64,000 bases of DNA from Streptococcus sp. 596553 (GTDB lineage Bacteria; Bacillota; Bacilli; Lactobacillales; Streptococcaceae): positions 186,001-250,000 of the forward strand of contig NZ_OXCQ01000002.1 of the NCBI RefSeq assembly GCF_900411395.1. Reading direction: 5' to 3'. Shown in pieces: positions 47,483 to 56,412 of this stretch. Below the pieces are notes generated by a model. It was not told where the DNA came from. It was given only the letters and a program-made list of their open reading frames with translations, and made no database searches. The number at the start of each line of letters is the position of its first letter. Within the stretch, counting starts at the first letter, position 1. A program made the position numbers and the translations under genes.

Positions 47483-48449
47483 TTGGAAACAATTTTTTCT
47501 AGCCTATCTGCGTTCCCGTAGTCGTCTGTTTGTCTATCTGATTTCTTTGACGTTTCTGGTTTTGCTCTTTCAGTTTTTATTCGCAAGTTTGGGAATTTAC
47601 TTTCTCTACTTTTTCCTGCTGTGTTGCTTTGTAACCATCTTATTTTTCACTTGGGACATATTGGTGGAAATGCAGGTCTATCGCCAGGAAATTCTCTATG
47701 GGGAGAGGGAAGCTCAGTCTCCTTTGGAAAGAGCCTTGGCTGAAAAATTAGAAGCGCGTGAGATGGAACTCTATCAACAGAGGTCAGATTCAGAAAGAAA
47801 ACTGACGGATTTGCTGGATTACTATACCTTGTGGGTCCATCAGATAAAGACCCCCATTGCAGCCAGTCAACTCTTAGTTGCAGAAGTAGCCGATCGCCAA
47901 CTGAAGCAGCAATTAGAACAGGAAATTTTCAAGATTGATTCCTATACCAATCTAGTCTTGCAGTACCTGCGTTTAGAAAGTTTCCATGATGATTTGGTCT
48001 TAAAGCAAGTTCAAATTGAGGATCTGGTCAAGGAAACACTTCGTAAATATGCTCTTTTCTTTATTCAAAAAGGCTTAAATGTCAATCTACATGACCTTGA
48101 TAAAGAAATCGTGACGGATAAGAAGTGGTTGCTAGTAGTTATTGAGCAAATTATCTCAAACAGTCTCAAGTACACCAAGGAAGGTGGTCTGGAGATTTAT
48201 ATGGAAGGTCAGGAGCTCTGTATCAAAGATACGGGAATCGGGATAAAAAATAGTGATGTCATCCGAGTCTTTGAACGTGGCTTTTCAGGATATAATGGTC
48301 GCCTAACCCAGCAGTCATCTGGACTTGGACTTTATCTATCTAAGAAAATTTCTGAAGAACTGGGGCACCAGATTCGTATCGAGTCTGAGGTCGGAAAAGG
48401 AACGACAGTAAGGATTCGGTTTGCTCAAGTGAACTTAGTCCTTGAGTGA
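47475..48449 (+). CDS. hk01: Intramembrane-sensing histidine kinase of TCS01
   Basis: 324 residues. Two adjacent N-terminal membrane helices (~18-60) with almost no outer loop, then a helix and the HisKA-like box YTLWVHQIKTPIAA with the phospho-His. The HATPase domain has the N box IISNSLKYT, G1 IKDTGIGI and G2 SGLGLYLS. This is the BceS-like plan, whose members usually sense through an ABC transporter; none is adjacent here, although an FtsX-type pair lies 40 kb away at 3133-6544. Confidence 0.93.
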   Translation: MLDWKQFFLAYLRSRSRLFVYLISLTFLVLLFQFLFASLGIYFLYFFLLCCFVTILFFTWDILVEMQVYRQEILYGEREAQSPLERALAEKLEAREMELYQQRSDSERKLTDLLDYYTLWVHQIKTPIAASQLLVAEVADRQLKQQLEQEIFKIDSYTNLVLQYLRLESFHDDLVLKQVQIEDLVKETLRKYALFFIQKGLNVNLHDLDKEIVTDKKWLLVVIEQIISNSLKYTKEGGLEIYMEGQELCIKDTGIGIKNSDVIRVFERGFSGYNGRLTQQSSGLGLYLSKKISEELGHQIRIESEVGKGTTVRIRFAQVNLVLE

Positions 48450-48494
48450 GAATAGAGGAAAAAGCCTCCAACCGGAGGCTTTTGTGATAGGCTC

Positions 48495-50438
48495 TTATTT
48501 CTCAACGCGTGATTTGTTGGCGATATCAGCTAGGATAGCTTGAACAAAATCATCTACTGAGACAGTTTGTGTTTCTTTTTGACCGTAGCGACGAACGTTG
48601 ACTGTTCCGTCTTCCATTTCCTTGTCCCCAACGATCAATTGGTAAGGAATCTTGCTGGTTTGTGAAGCACGGATCTTGAACTGCATTTTTTCATTGCGCT
48701 CATCTACATCTGCACGGACACCGCGGTCACGGAGTTTCTTCGCCACTTCCCAAGCGTAGTCCACGTGTTTTTCGTTAGAAACTGGGATGAGGGTTACTTG
48801 GTGTGGTGCAAGCCATGTTGGGAAGGCACCCTTGTAGTTCTCAATCAAGATAGCTGTGAAGCGTTCCATAGTTGAGATAACCCCACGGTGGATCATCACT
48901 GGACGGTGCTCTTCACCATCAGCTCCGATGTATTTGAGGTCGAAGCGTTCTGGAAGCAAGAAGTCAAGTTGGATAGTAGAAAGAGTTTCTTCTTTTCCAA
49001 GAGCGGTCTTAACTTGAATATCCAATTTTGGTCCGTAGAAGGCTGCCTCACCTTCGGCTTCAAAGTAGTCCACGCCCATTTCATCAAGGGCTGCACGAAG
49101 CATGGTTTGAGCATTTTCCCACATCTCATCGTTATCAAAGTACTTGTGAGTATCTTGAGGATCACGAAGAGAGAGGCGGAAGCGGTATTCAGTCAAGTTG
49201 AAGTCTTCATAAACATCGATAATCAACTGAAGGGCGCGTTGGAATTCTTCTTGGATTTGTTCTGGAGTTACGAAGAGGTGACCGTCGTTGAGCGACATTT
49301 CACGCACACGTTGAAGACCAGTGAGGGCACCAGATTTTTCATAACGGTGCATCATACCGATTTCAGCGATACGGATTGGCAACTCACGGTAAGAGTGAAC
49401 ATGATGTTTGAAGACTTGGATGTGGTGTGGGCAGTTCATTGGACGAAGGACAAATTCTTCCCCGTCACCCATATCCATAGTTGGGAACATGTCTTCTTGG
49501 TAATGATCCCAGTGACCAGAAGTCTTGTAAAGTTCAACAGAAGCAAGAGGTGGAGTGTAGACGTGTTGGTAGCCAGAAGCCAACTCTTTGTCAACGATGT
49601 AGCGTTCCAACTCACGACGAATAGTCGCACCGTTTGGCAACCAGAATGGAAGCCCTTGACCAACCTCTTGAGAAATCATGAAGAGATCAAGCTCTTTACC
49701 AAGTTTACGGTGGTCACGTTCCTTAGCTTCTTCACGCATTTGGAGGTAGTTTTTCAAGTCTTTTTTGTCAAACCAAGCTGTACCATAGATACGTTGCATC
49801 ATAGCGTTATCACTATTTCCACGCCAGTAAGCACCTGCTACATGGAGAAGGTGGAAGATTTGGATGCGGCTTGTTGATGGGACGTGAGGGCCACGGCAAA
49901 GGTCTACATATTCACCCTGACGATAGATAGTCAAACCGCCTTCGTCTTCTGAGTGTTCTTCAATCAATTCCAACTTGTAAGGGTCATTTTTGAAGATTTC
50001 ACGCGCCTCGTCTTTAGTCACCTCTTCGCGAATAGATGGGAAGTTTTCTTTGACGATTTTTTGCATTTCTTCTTCGATACGAGGAAGGTCTTCGTTAGAG
50101 ATTTGACCAGCAGTATTGTCAGTATCGTAGTAGAAGCCGTCTTCGATGGCTGGACCAACTCCCAAGTGAATGTCTGGGAAAAGACGACGAGCTGCTTGGG
50201 CGAACAAGTGAGCGGCTGAGTGACGCAAGATTGGAAGGGCATCTTCGTGATCAGGTGTCACGATTTCGATGCTTCCATCTTCAGTGATAGCACGAGTAGT
50301 GTCGATGAGTTTGCCGTTGAATTTACCAGCCAAGGCTTTTTTAGCTAGGGAATTGCTGATAGATTGGGCAATTTCAAAAGTTGTAACGCCAGATTCGAAT
50401 TCACGAACAGCGCCATCTGGGAAAGTAATGTTAATCAT
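48495..50438 (-). CDS. thrS: Threonyl-tRNA synthetase
   Basis: 647 residues: TGS domain (1-62), editing domain with [10 protein letters not shown] at ~73, catalytic class II core with [10 protein letters not shown] (zinc Cys and motif 2 area), [10 protein letters not shown] near motif 3, and the anticodon-binding domain ([12 protein letters not shown]). It charges tRNA-Thr. AGGAG is before the ATG at 50438. It follows a MazG-like gene by 53 bases and is probably co-transcribed from the T-box leader at 50822-51042. A 329-codon antisense frame inside it is a by-product of codon bias. Confidence 0.98.
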   Translation of the reverse strand: MINITFPDGAVREFESGVTTFEIAQSISNSLAKKALAGKFNGKLIDTTRAITEDGSIEIVTPDHEDALPILRHSAAHLFAQAARRLFPDIHLGVGPAIEDGFYYDTDNTAGQISNEDLPRIEEEMQKIVKENFPSIREEVTKDEAREIFKNDPYKLELIEEHSEDEGGLTIYRQGEYVDLCRGPHVPSTSRIQIFHLLHVAGAYWRGNSDNAMMQRIYGTAWFDKKDLKNYLQMREEAKERDHRKLGKELDLFMISQEVGQGLPFWLPNGATIRRELERYIVDKELASGYQHVYTPPLASVELYKTSGHWDHYQEDMFPTMDMGDGEEFVLRPMNCPHHIQVFKHHVHSYRELPIRIAEIGMMHRYEKSGALTGLQRVREMSLNDGHLFVTPEQIQEEFQRALQLIIDVYEDFNLTEYRFRLSLRDPQDTHKYFDNDEMWENAQTMLRAALDEMGVDYFEAEGEAAFYGPKLDIQVKTALGKEETLSTIQLDFLLPERFDLKYIGADGEEHRPVMIHRGVISTMERFTAILIENYKGAFPTWLAPHQVTLIPVSNEKHVDYAWEVAKKLRDRGVRADVDERNEKMQFKIRASQTSKIPYQLIVGDKEMEDGTVNVRRYGQKETQTVSVDDFVQAILADIANKSRVEK

Positions 50439-50491
50439 GATGTTCTCCTTTTTATTATTTCATAGTTTTTAAGCATTGACTTTTTTGCAGA

Positions 50492-50815
50492 CTACTTCCT
50501 AGTCTTAATGTTCAATTGCTTTTCTTTATCAGAGAGGAAGTTTTCCATTTCCGTCAGAATGTCTATATCCAGACGTTGAGAAAGTTCTACTAGCCACCAG
50601 ATATTTTCTGAAAGTTTTTGTTCCAGTGTGTAGGGTGTTTCATCATAGTAGCGTCCTTGCTTTGTCATCACCAATCGTTGGAAATTTCCAATATCATTAG
50701 ACAAAGCCAAGAGGTCTTCTTCTACCGTCCACTTGGAATCATGATGCTTAACTTCCAGTTCGTGATAAGCTTGTCGGATTGCCCCACAGCGCTCCACTAA
50801 TTTTTGCAACTCCAT
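50492..50815 (-). CDS. MazG-like protein upstream of thrS
   Basis: 107 residues, all helical in appearance. EEDLLALSNDIGNFQRLV resembles the EExxE...ExxD pattern of MazG-type nucleotide pyrophosphohydrolases, though the acidic set is incomplete (VEED, LSND). Start ATG 50815 follows GAGGAGG. A longer frame to 50881 runs through the T-box sequence and is rejected. As it is the first gene behind a threonine T-box, it is induced with thrS. A house-cleaning role for nucleotides is an inference. Confidence 0.72.
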   Translation of the reverse strand: MELQKLVERCGAIRQAYHELEVKHHDSKWTVEEDLLALSNDIGNFQRLVMTKQGRYYDETPYTLEQKLSENIWWLVELSQRLDIDILTEMENFLSDKEKQLNIKTRK

Positions 50816-50821
50816 AGTTAG

Positions 50822-51042
50822 CCTCCTCATAAAAAATTGCGACATCCTCGAAAGGACGTCGCAACGTGGTTCCACCTTCATTTATGTACCTCAAAAGAGA
50901 GGGACACCTCTGATTGGCTCTAACGTGGCCACCGTTTTATGTTTTCATAAAAAACTCAAGAGTAGTATCAGTTTAGGCTCTCTATGCGTTTCCAGCAACC
51001 ACGCACTCTCTAGTAGAAAGGGACTAAGTGACTTGTCTCTAT
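50822..51042 (-). ncRNA. T-box leader of the MazG-like gene and thrS
   Basis: The conserved T-box AAGGTGGAACCACG is at 50865-50878. It is followed by a terminator with a 12-bp stem (TTGCGACRTCCT type arms at 50837-50848 and 50853-50864) and a U-run (50831-50836). Upstream, the stem I region (about 50950-51040) contains an AGAG internal loop, the GGTTGCTGG apical motif and, on its 3' side, ATACTACTCTTG, where ACU would specify Thr. Uncharged tRNA-Thr pairing should favour antitermination. Confidence 0.88.
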
Positions 51043-51047
51043 GGATT

Positions 51048-51075
51048 ATTATAGCATGATTGTGAGATTTTTCAA
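51048..51075 (-). promoter_or_regulatory. Promoter of the T-box operon
   Basis: Minus-strand TTGAAA (51070-51075), 16 bp, TATAAT (51048-51053), just before the leader. Confidence 0.65.
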
Positions 51076-51100
51076 GGATTTTGTGAAAGTTTTTTGTTTT

Positions 51101-51445
51101 TCATTTTTGTAGAATATGCTTGATGCTAATACCAGAATCCATGCCGACCAGAGCAACTGTTTCATAGATTAGCAAGTAAATTAGTATAAACTCACCAAAG
51201 GTTATGATAGTAAAGTAAAAGAGCAGTCCGTTACCAACTAACCATCAAAGTGAGAAACGGAAACGGTAGCTATAGAGTAACGATACAATCAAGATTACCA
51301 GAGGTGTAAAGAAGAGAAGATTATTTACGTAGAGACTCTTGAGCAAAAGGGGGTCAGAAATAATTAGTGATAACAACTGATAAAGTGGCCAATAAAAGAA
51401 AAATATGACCAGATAGTAGGGGAGATGGGAATAGAATCTAGGCAT
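51101..51445 (-). pseudogene. Small membrane protein gene split by an in-frame TGA
   Basis: The frame from ATG 51445 (GAGGTG eight bases upstream) encodes 66 residues with two helices (YLVIFFFYWPLYQLL and FFTPLVILIVSLLY), then TGA (51245-51247). The same frame continues WLVGNGLLFYFTIITFGEF with another helix to a stop at 51101-51103. Together it is about 114 codons with three or four helices. One change from CGA would explain the stop. The family is not recognised, and the shorter product could still be made. Confidence 0.6.
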
Positions 51446-51530
51446 GATAATCACCTCGTTTTAAAAAACAGACAACTTATATTTCTTGCTATGATTATTA
51501 TAGCATATTTAAAACAAGAAAGTAAATCTG

Positions 51531-51649
51531 TTGACAAAGAAGTTAGTTATTGGTAGAATAGTGAATGTCGTAAAGACAAATAACTTCTTCTTGGTTACAG
51601 GCATGCCAACCTGTCACTCGGATGAAGCCAAATAAAAAGGAGAAACATC
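51531..51649 (+). promoter_or_regulatory. rpsO promoter and leader
   Basis: TTGACA (51531-51536), 17 bp, TAGAAT (51554-51559). The transcript leader of ~85 bases has a hairpin-forming ACAGGCATGCCAACCTGT near 51597-51614 and ends with AAAGGAG. S15 represses its own mRNA through leader structures in several bacteria; whether this one does so is not shown. Confidence 0.6.
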
Positions 51650-51919
51650 ATGGCAATCTCAAAAGAGAAAAAAAATGAAATTATCGCACAATATGCACGT
51701 CACGAAGGTGATACAGGTTCAGTAGAGGTTCAAGTTGCTGTCCTTACTTGGGAAATCAACCACCTTAACGAACACATCAAACAACACAAAAAAGACCACG
51801 CTACTTACCGTGGATTGATGAAGAAAATCGGTCGCCGTCGTAACTTGCTTGCATACTTGCGTAAAAACGACGTTAACCGTTACCGTGAGTTAATTAACTC
51901 TCTAGGACTTCGTCGTTAA
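51650..51919 (+). CDS. rpsO: Ribosomal protein S15
   Basis: 89 residues, the standard length. The conserved [20 protein letters not shown] segment and LNEHIKQ contact the central domain of 16S rRNA. AAGGAG is seven bases before the ATG. Codon use is strongly biased, as expected for a ribosomal gene. No lesion. Confidence 0.99.
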   Translation: MAISKEKKNEIIAQYARHEGDTGSVEVQVAVLTWEINHLNEHIKQHKKDHATYRGLMKKIGRRRNLLAYLRKNDVNRYRELINSLGLRR

Positions 51920-52089
51920 TTCAAGATACAAAGGCCGTCAAAAGCACAAAGCAAAAATAGGAAAATTGACGAAGAAACTTCAGTTTCTAGGAGATTTTAT
52001 CTTTTTTGCCAAGTGCTTAGGCCGTGTTCAATTGAGCATATCTTGATAATGAAGCTACTCTAAATTGGGTAGCTTTTTTACTTTTGTTA

Positions 52090-52145
52090 CCTTACTTCGA
52101 TATACTCAAGTATAATCTTCGGTTACAGTTCCTAGCACTGTAAGG
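52090..52145 (+). repeat. Repeat block R1, left copy
   Basis: 56 bp with inverted ends CCTTAC and GTAAGG; the core GATATACTCAAGTATAATCT is itself partly palindromic. Repeated at 53422-53477 in the same direction. Confidence 0.8.
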
Positions 52146-52162
52146 TAAAATAAACCAGAATG

Positions 52163-52187
52163 ATCTCCCTTCGGGGAGATTTTTTTG
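52163..52187 (+). terminator. Intrinsic terminator within the rpsO-cadD region
   Basis: ATCTCCC-TTC-GGGGAGAT followed by TTTTTTT. Confidence 0.85.
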
Positions 52188-52336
52188 TTTCACTAAAAAT
52201 TTTGTACAATCTTCGGCTTACCGCCTAGTCTATAAACGGTTTATCCAGCAAGAATTATGATGCTAAGGGCGTAAGAAATCCGTATGAAAACAGGGAAATG
52301 ACACAGTGTTCGATGAACACAAGGAGTTTCATCTTT

Positions 52337-52394
52337 TTCACTAGGATTTTAGCCCGAGCTCAAATCAGCTCTCTGATTTTCAGAGGGCTTTTTT
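52337..52394 (+). repeat. Repeat block R2, left copy, with terminator-like end
   Basis: TTCACTAGGATTTTAGCCC ... CAGCTCTCTGATTTTCAGAG then GGCTTTTTT. The CTCTGA/TCAGAG hairpin and U-run resemble a terminator. Repeated at 53357-53412. Confidence 0.75.
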
Positions 52395-52539
52395 ATTGAG
52401 GTTTTATCGGTCACAATTTTGGAGACTACAAAAACCTCAAATGGTATCAGCTAATGACACCATGAAGGTGCGTAGCTACTCGGCTTGAAAAGCCGAGTAG
52501 CTGTCTGCAAGCCCCTTCGGAGAGCCCACACTTTACGAA

Positions 52540-52565
52540 GTAAAGTATAGTATGTTATACTTTAC
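52540..52565 (+). promoter_or_regulatory. Palindrome upstream of cadD, possible operator
   Basis: GTAAAGTATA (52540-52549) and TATACTTTAC (52556-52565) with a 6-base centre; a perfect 10-bp dyad. TTATACT within it could be a -10. A metal-responsive repressor may bind here; no such gene is adjacent. Confidence 0.5.
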
Positions 52566-52629
52566 ATGGAAGTAATCATCGAATTCCAGTTAGAAATTAC
52601 TTTGTAACTACGTTTTGAGGAGGAGTAAA

Positions 52630-52704
52630 ATGCTTTCCTATGTTCGAAATTACCCACTAGCGATAGCTAAATTAATGTGTCTGTGCTCTCCTAAAATCTG
52701 CTGA
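52630..52704 (+). CDS. Possible 24-residue leader peptide before cadD
   Basis: GAGGAGGAG precedes an ATG; the frame encodes MLSYVRNYPLAIAKLMCLCS then PKIC and stops 30 bases before cadD. The C-terminal half has three cysteines in eight residues, which suits a metal- or thiol-related leader, but it may equally be a relic. No family is recognised. Confidence 0.35.
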   Translation: MLSYVRNYPLAIAKLMCLCSPKIC

Positions 52705-52734
52705 TTTATTACTGACCAATACAGGAGGTTTTTT

Positions 52735-53346
52735 ATGGGACAGACAATCATATCTGCTATTGGTGTTTATATTTCCACCAGTATCGATTATTTAATTATT
52801 TTATTTATTTTATTTGCACAGCTATCACAGAATAAACAAAAATGGCATATTTATGCGGGGCAATATCTAGGCACAGGCTTACTTGTAGGGGCGAGTTTAG
52901 TTGCTGCTTATGTCGTTAATTTCGTGCCTGAAGAATGGATGGTTGGATTGCTTGGTTTAATCCCTATCTATTTAGGGATTCGCTTTGCAATTGTTGGAGA
53001 AGGTGAGGAAGAAGAGGAAGAAATTATTGAAAGATTAGAACAAAGCAAGGCAAATCAACTGTTTTGGACAGTTACATTGCTGACAATTGCGTCTGGCGGA
53101 GATAATTTAGGTATCTATATACCTTATTTTGCTTCGTTAGATTGGTCACAGACCCTCGTGGCCTTGCTTGTGTTTGTAATCGGCATAATTATCTTATGCG
53201 AGATTAGTCGGGTGTTATCCTCTATTCCGTTAATATTCGAGACAATTGAAAAATACGAGCGAATCATTGTGCCCTTAGTATTCATTGTACTTGGACTATA
53301 CATCATGTATGAAAATGGCACGATAGAGACTTTTCTGACCGTGTAG
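52735..53346 (+). CDS. cadD: Cadmium resistance transporter, CadD family
   Basis: 203 residues with about five or six membrane helices. The family features are an N-terminal IGVYISTSIDYLIIL helix with an acidic residue, a central acidic loop (EGEEEEEEIIERLEQ) likely to meet metal ions, and ASGGDNLGIYIPYF. It exports Cd2+ in Gram-positive bacteria. AGGAGG lies seven bases before the ATG. The repressor gene cadX often found with cadD is absent. The gene is bracketed by repeat blocks R2 and R1. Confidence 0.9.
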   Translation: MGQTIISAIGVYISTSIDYLIILFILFAQLSQNKQKWHIYAGQYLGTGLLVGASLVAAYVVNFVPEEWMVGLLGLIPIYLGIRFAIVGEGEEEEEEIIERLEQSKANQLFWTVTLLTIASGGDNLGIYIPYFASLDWSQTLVALLVFVIGIIILCEISRVLSSIPLIFETIEKYERIIVPLVFIVLGLYIMYENGTIETFLTV

Positions 53347-53356
53347 ATTTTTTTGT

Positions 53357-53412
53357 TTCACTAGAATTTTATCCTAATCTCAAATTAGCTCTCTGACTTC
53401 AGAGGGCTTTTT
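53357..53412 (+). repeat. Repeat block R2, right copy
   Basis: Starts TTCACTAGAATTTTATCC and ends with CTCTGACTTCAGAGGGCTTTTT, a hairpin with U-run that should end cadD transcription. About 85 percent identical to 52337-52394 by eye. Confidence 0.75.
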
Positions 53413-53421
53413 ACGTTGTCG

Positions 53422-53477
53422 CCTTACATCGATATACTCAAGTATAATCTTCGGTTATGAGTATTAGCGCTGTAAGA
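53422..53477 (+). repeat. Repeat block R1, right copy
   Basis: CCTTACATCGATATACTCAA and onward to GCGCTGTAAGA; a diverged copy of 52090-52145. Confidence 0.78.
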
Positions 53478-53500
53478 CCAACTATATTTATTTTCTCATC

Positions 53501-53529
53501 TTGTTCCATTGTTGAAAATATGGTATACT
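53501..53529 (+). promoter_or_regulatory. Promoter of the siderophore uptake operon
   Basis: TTGTTC (53501-53506), 17 bp, TATACT (53524-53529). GAAAAT and ATTTTC lie on either side of the -10 and could form part of a regulator site. Confidence 0.55.
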
Positions 53530-53578
53530 TTTTATGAGAATTTTCTAAATTTTTAAGATTCTATCAAAGGAGGTTTGC

Positions 53579-54625
53579 ATGCTTTCCAAATTTTTTGGAA
53601 GCCGACAAGACCAGCAATTTGTGTTACTTTTGGTTGTTTTGCTAGGTATTTTAGGGATTTCTCTCTTTCTAGCAGTTTCAATGGGATCTGTTGCGATTGA
53701 ACTAGGAGATACCTATCGGATTATTTTGAGCAGGTTGGGATTTCCTCTTGAGATAGGAGAGGTTTCCAAGTCTACTCTTGCCATTGTATGGAACATGAGA
53801 TTCCCTCGAGTATTGTTAGGTCTGATAGTAGGAGCAGGCCTTTCTATGTGTGGTAGTGTGATGCAGTCCACAGTGAACAATCCCATCGCTGAGCCCTATG
53901 TCTTAGGAATCTCTGCGGGTGCAACTCTAGGAGCAACCTTGAGCATCATTCTTGGTTTAAAAGTGATGATTAGCCTTGGAGCTTTTCTTGGAGCTATTTT
54001 GGCAACAATTGCTGTCCTCATCATTGCCTCTATGCAGGGAAGGATGACGACTTCTAGTCTGATTTTATCAGGAACCGTGGTCAATGCTCTCTTTCTGGCT
54101 TTTTCAAACTTTATTATCTCAATTGGCGCTAATGCGGATAGTGTGATGACCATTAAGTTTTGGACCATGGGATCGCTCGCTGGGACTTCCTGGGCAGACT
54201 TGGTCCTGCCAACTATAGTAGTAGGAATAGCCTTTCTATTTTTCTCTACTCAGTATCGTGTTTTCAATGCAATGATGATGGGAGATGAGGCTGCTTTAAC
54301 TTTGGGAATTCCCTTACGCTTTTATTGGTATCTTTATGTGACCATGGTGGCTGTGCTGACAGCAGTCTTAGTGGCAACCTGTGGGATTATTGGTTTTGTC
54401 GGTCTGATTACTCCTCACTTAGCTCGAGGGTTAGTAGGAACGAATTACAAGAGGCTTTTTCCTGTTGCAACCTTGCTAGGTGCCCTCTTTGTCATTTGGG
54501 CAGACGTACTCTCTCGTATCATCATTCCAAACGCAGAGCTTCCTATTGGTATTTTTACAGCCTTAGTAGGCGCTCCCTTCTTTATCTACATTGTTGGAGG
54601 TAGGCGAAGGGAGGTGAGGATCTGA
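53579..54625 (+). CDS. Iron-siderophore ABC transporter permease, FecCD family
   Basis: 348 residues with about nine or ten helices. Family motifs: RFPRVLLGLIVGAGLSMCG, NPIAEPYVLGISAGA and the coupling segment GIIGFVGLITPHLARGLVG. It is the only permease in the operon, so it probably works as a homodimer, as BtuC does. AAGGAGG is six bases before the ATG. One base separates its stop from the ATPase start. Confidence 0.93.
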   Translation: MLSKFFGSRQDQQFVLLLVVLLGILGISLFLAVSMGSVAIELGDTYRIILSRLGFPLEIGEVSKSTLAIVWNMRFPRVLLGLIVGAGLSMCGSVMQSTVNNPIAEPYVLGISAGATLGATLSIILGLKVMISLGAFLGAILATIAVLIIASMQGRMTTSSLILSGTVVNALFLAFSNFIISIGANADSVMTIKFWTMGSLAGTSWADLVLPTIVVGIAFLFFSTQYRVFNAMMMGDEAALTLGIPLRFYWYLYVTMVAVLTAVLVATCGIIGFVGLITPHLARGLVGTNYKRLFPVATLLGALFVIWADVLSRIIIPNAELPIGIFTALVGAPFFIYIVGGRRREVRI

Positions 54626-54626
54626 T

Positions 54627-55382
54627 ATGGACTTGATTTGTCAGGATATCCATTTTGGACTAGGTGAGAAAAAAATCCTCAAAGGAGTCTCTCTTAAGGT
54701 TGAGGGGCATCAATTTCACACGATATTAGGGCCAAATGGAAGTGGAAAAACCAGTCTACTTAAACTCCTCTACCGCCAAGAAAAGGTGGACAAAGGCTTG
54801 ATAAGCCTAGATGGAAAGCCGCTGGAACAATGGACGCTCAAAGAAACAGCCAAGCAAATGGCAGTTGTGACCCAGTTTAATCAGTTGCAGTTTGATTGTA
54901 CAGTTGAGGAAATCGTCTTGCTGGGAAGAACTCCCCACCTCTCTTTTCTACAAAAGGAAAGGGAAAGGGATTATGCGCTCGTTCAAGATGCTCTCGTTAA
55001 GGTGGATATGCTCGAGAAGAAAACTCGTCTCTATTCGTCCCTGTCAGGGGGAGAGAAACAGCGAGTCTTGTTAGCACGTGCCTTGGCCCAAGAACCGACT
55101 CTCTTGCTCCTAGACGAACCAACCAATCATCTGGATATCAAGTATCAGCTAGACTTGTTGGCCATTGTGAAAAATCTCAAGGTCAATGTTCTAGCTGTCC
55201 TACATGATATTCAACTTGCTTGTCGCTATTCGGATTATCTCTATCTGATGAAAGAGGGAGAAATCCTTTACCAAGGGACTCCAAAGGAGACTATCACCCC
55301 TGAGTCATTGCAAACTGTATACGGAGTTCAAAGTCAGGTGACTTGGACCGAGGATCAGCAAGCTATGATTCACTATTTATAA
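54627..55382 (+). CDS. Iron-siderophore ABC transporter ATP-binding protein, FecE/FhuC type
   Basis: 251 residues. Walker A GPNGSGKT (~35), signature LSGGEKQR, Walker B LLLLDEPTNHLDI and switch His in VLHDIQLA. The D-loop and HxxL order match FecE/FhuC ATPases. GGAGGTGAGG precedes the start and overlaps the end of the permease gene. Confidence 0.94.
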   Translation: MDLICQDIHFGLGEKKILKGVSLKVEGHQFHTILGPNGSGKTSLLKLLYRQEKVDKGLISLDGKPLEQWTLKETAKQMAVVTQFNQLQFDCTVEEIVLLGRTPHLSFLQKERERDYALVQDALVKVDMLEKKTRLYSSLSGGEKQRVLLARALAQEPTLLLLDEPTNHLDIKYQLDLLAIVKNLKVNVLAVLHDIQLACRYSDYLYLMKEGEILYQGTPKETITPESLQTVYGVQSQVTWTEDQQAMIHYL

Positions 55383-55401
55383 GAAAGAAAAGGAAAACAA
55401 G

Positions 55402-56412
55402 ATGAAAAAAACACTAAGCATTTTACTCGTAACAGTAGCTACCTTAACTTTGGCAGCTTGTGGCAATACTACCACTGAAAAAGCTACGACACAATCAAGC
55501 GCAGAAACAAGTCAAAAGGCCAGCACAGAGACGACTTATCCGTTAAATATCAAAACTTATGATGCTAAAGGAAATGAAGTCGAACAAGTCTTTGACAAGG
55601 CACCTGAAAAAGTTATCACCAACAATCTTTCAACCACTGAAATCTTATTGGAGTTGGGATTGAAGGATAAAATTGTTGGCATGCTCAATCCAGACAATGC
55701 TGTGACGGACAAATACAAGGACGCGATTGCAACTATTCCTCAAATCGGGGATAAAAAAACAGTCTCACAAGAGACAGTCCTTTCTTATGAGCCAGACGCT
55801 GTGATGGGTCGAAATATGATGTTTTCTGAAAAATCCTTGGGGACAGTTAGCACTTGGAATGAAAACAAAATCCCAGTCTATACGCAAAAAGCTTCTCTCT
55901 CAACAATTCAGCAAGATTTGGGGAATATCGTAGAAGATGTCAAAAATCTTGGAATGATTTTTAATGTTCAGGACAAGGCCAATGAATACGCAGCCCAATT
56001 ACAAACTAAAATTGATGCTGTTAAGAAAGCAAATCTAGCAAGCCAAGGTGAAAAGAAAAAGGCTTTGATTATGGTTGCTTATAATGATGAAACCTTTGGT
56101 GCCTACAAGTCTGCTTTGCAAGAAAGTTTACTGAACCAACTTGGTTATACAAACGTTGCTACGGGAACATCAGGCTTGACCTTGGAAAATCTCGTGTCAA
56201 TGGATCCTGAATTGATTATCTATGTGACCAGCGACCGTAATAAAAAATTGGATGAAAAAGCAGTAGAGTTGATGAAGGCAAATGCTGTTTTGGAAAGCGT
56301 TCCTGCTATTAAGAATCAAAAAATCATGACCATCTCTTACGATGAGTTGATGGACTATGGTCCAGCAGTGATTGATTCCCTTGAGAAAATCAATGACTTT
56401 ATCAATAAATAA
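55402..56412 (+). CDS. Siderophore-binding lipoprotein
   Basis: 336 residues. The lipobox is LTLAAC with C20, followed by a Thr/Ser-rich linker (TTTEKATTQSSAETS). The TroA/FepB-type fold has APEKVITNNLSTTEILLELG and ends with DYGPAVIDSLEKIN. It binds a ferric complex outside the membrane and hands it to the FecCD permease. AAAGGAAAAC is before the ATG. The ligand is probably a catecholate siderophore because a trilactone-esterase-like gene overlaps its 3' end (inference). Confidence 0.92.
   Translation: MKKTLSILLVTVATLTLAACGNTTTEKATTQSSAETSQKASTETTYPLNIKTYDAKGNEVEQVFDKAPEKVITNNLSTTEILLELGLKDKIVGMLNPDNAVTDKYKDAIATIPQIGDKKTVSQETVLSYEPDAVMGRNMMFSEKSLGTVSTWNENKIPVYTQKASLSTIQQDLGNIVEDVKNLGMIFNVQDKANEYAAQLQTKIDAVKKANLASQGEKKKALIMVAYNDETFGAYKSALQESLLNQLGYTNVATGTSGLTLENLVSMDPELIIYVTSDRNKKLDEKAVELMKANAVLESVPAIKNQKIMTISYDELMDYGPAVIDSLEKINDFINK

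Larger units (their letters stand above)
51920..52734. other. Long non-coding region between rpsO and cadD
   Basis: 815 bases without a normal gene. In order: a short hairpin near 52050-52080 (AGCTACTC...GGGTAGCTTTTTT), repeat block R1 (52090-52145), a terminator (52163-52187), repeat block R2 (52337-52394), a 12-bp GC-rich stem (AGCTACTCGGCT, 52474-52502), a 10-bp palindrome (52540-52565) and a 24-codon frame (52630-52704). Confidence 0.7.

Noticed and set aside
48888-49877. A 329-codon plus-strand frame inside thrS
   Set aside because: It lies fully antisense to a strongly conserved synthetase, has no ribosome site and shows no family motif. It arises from codon bias.
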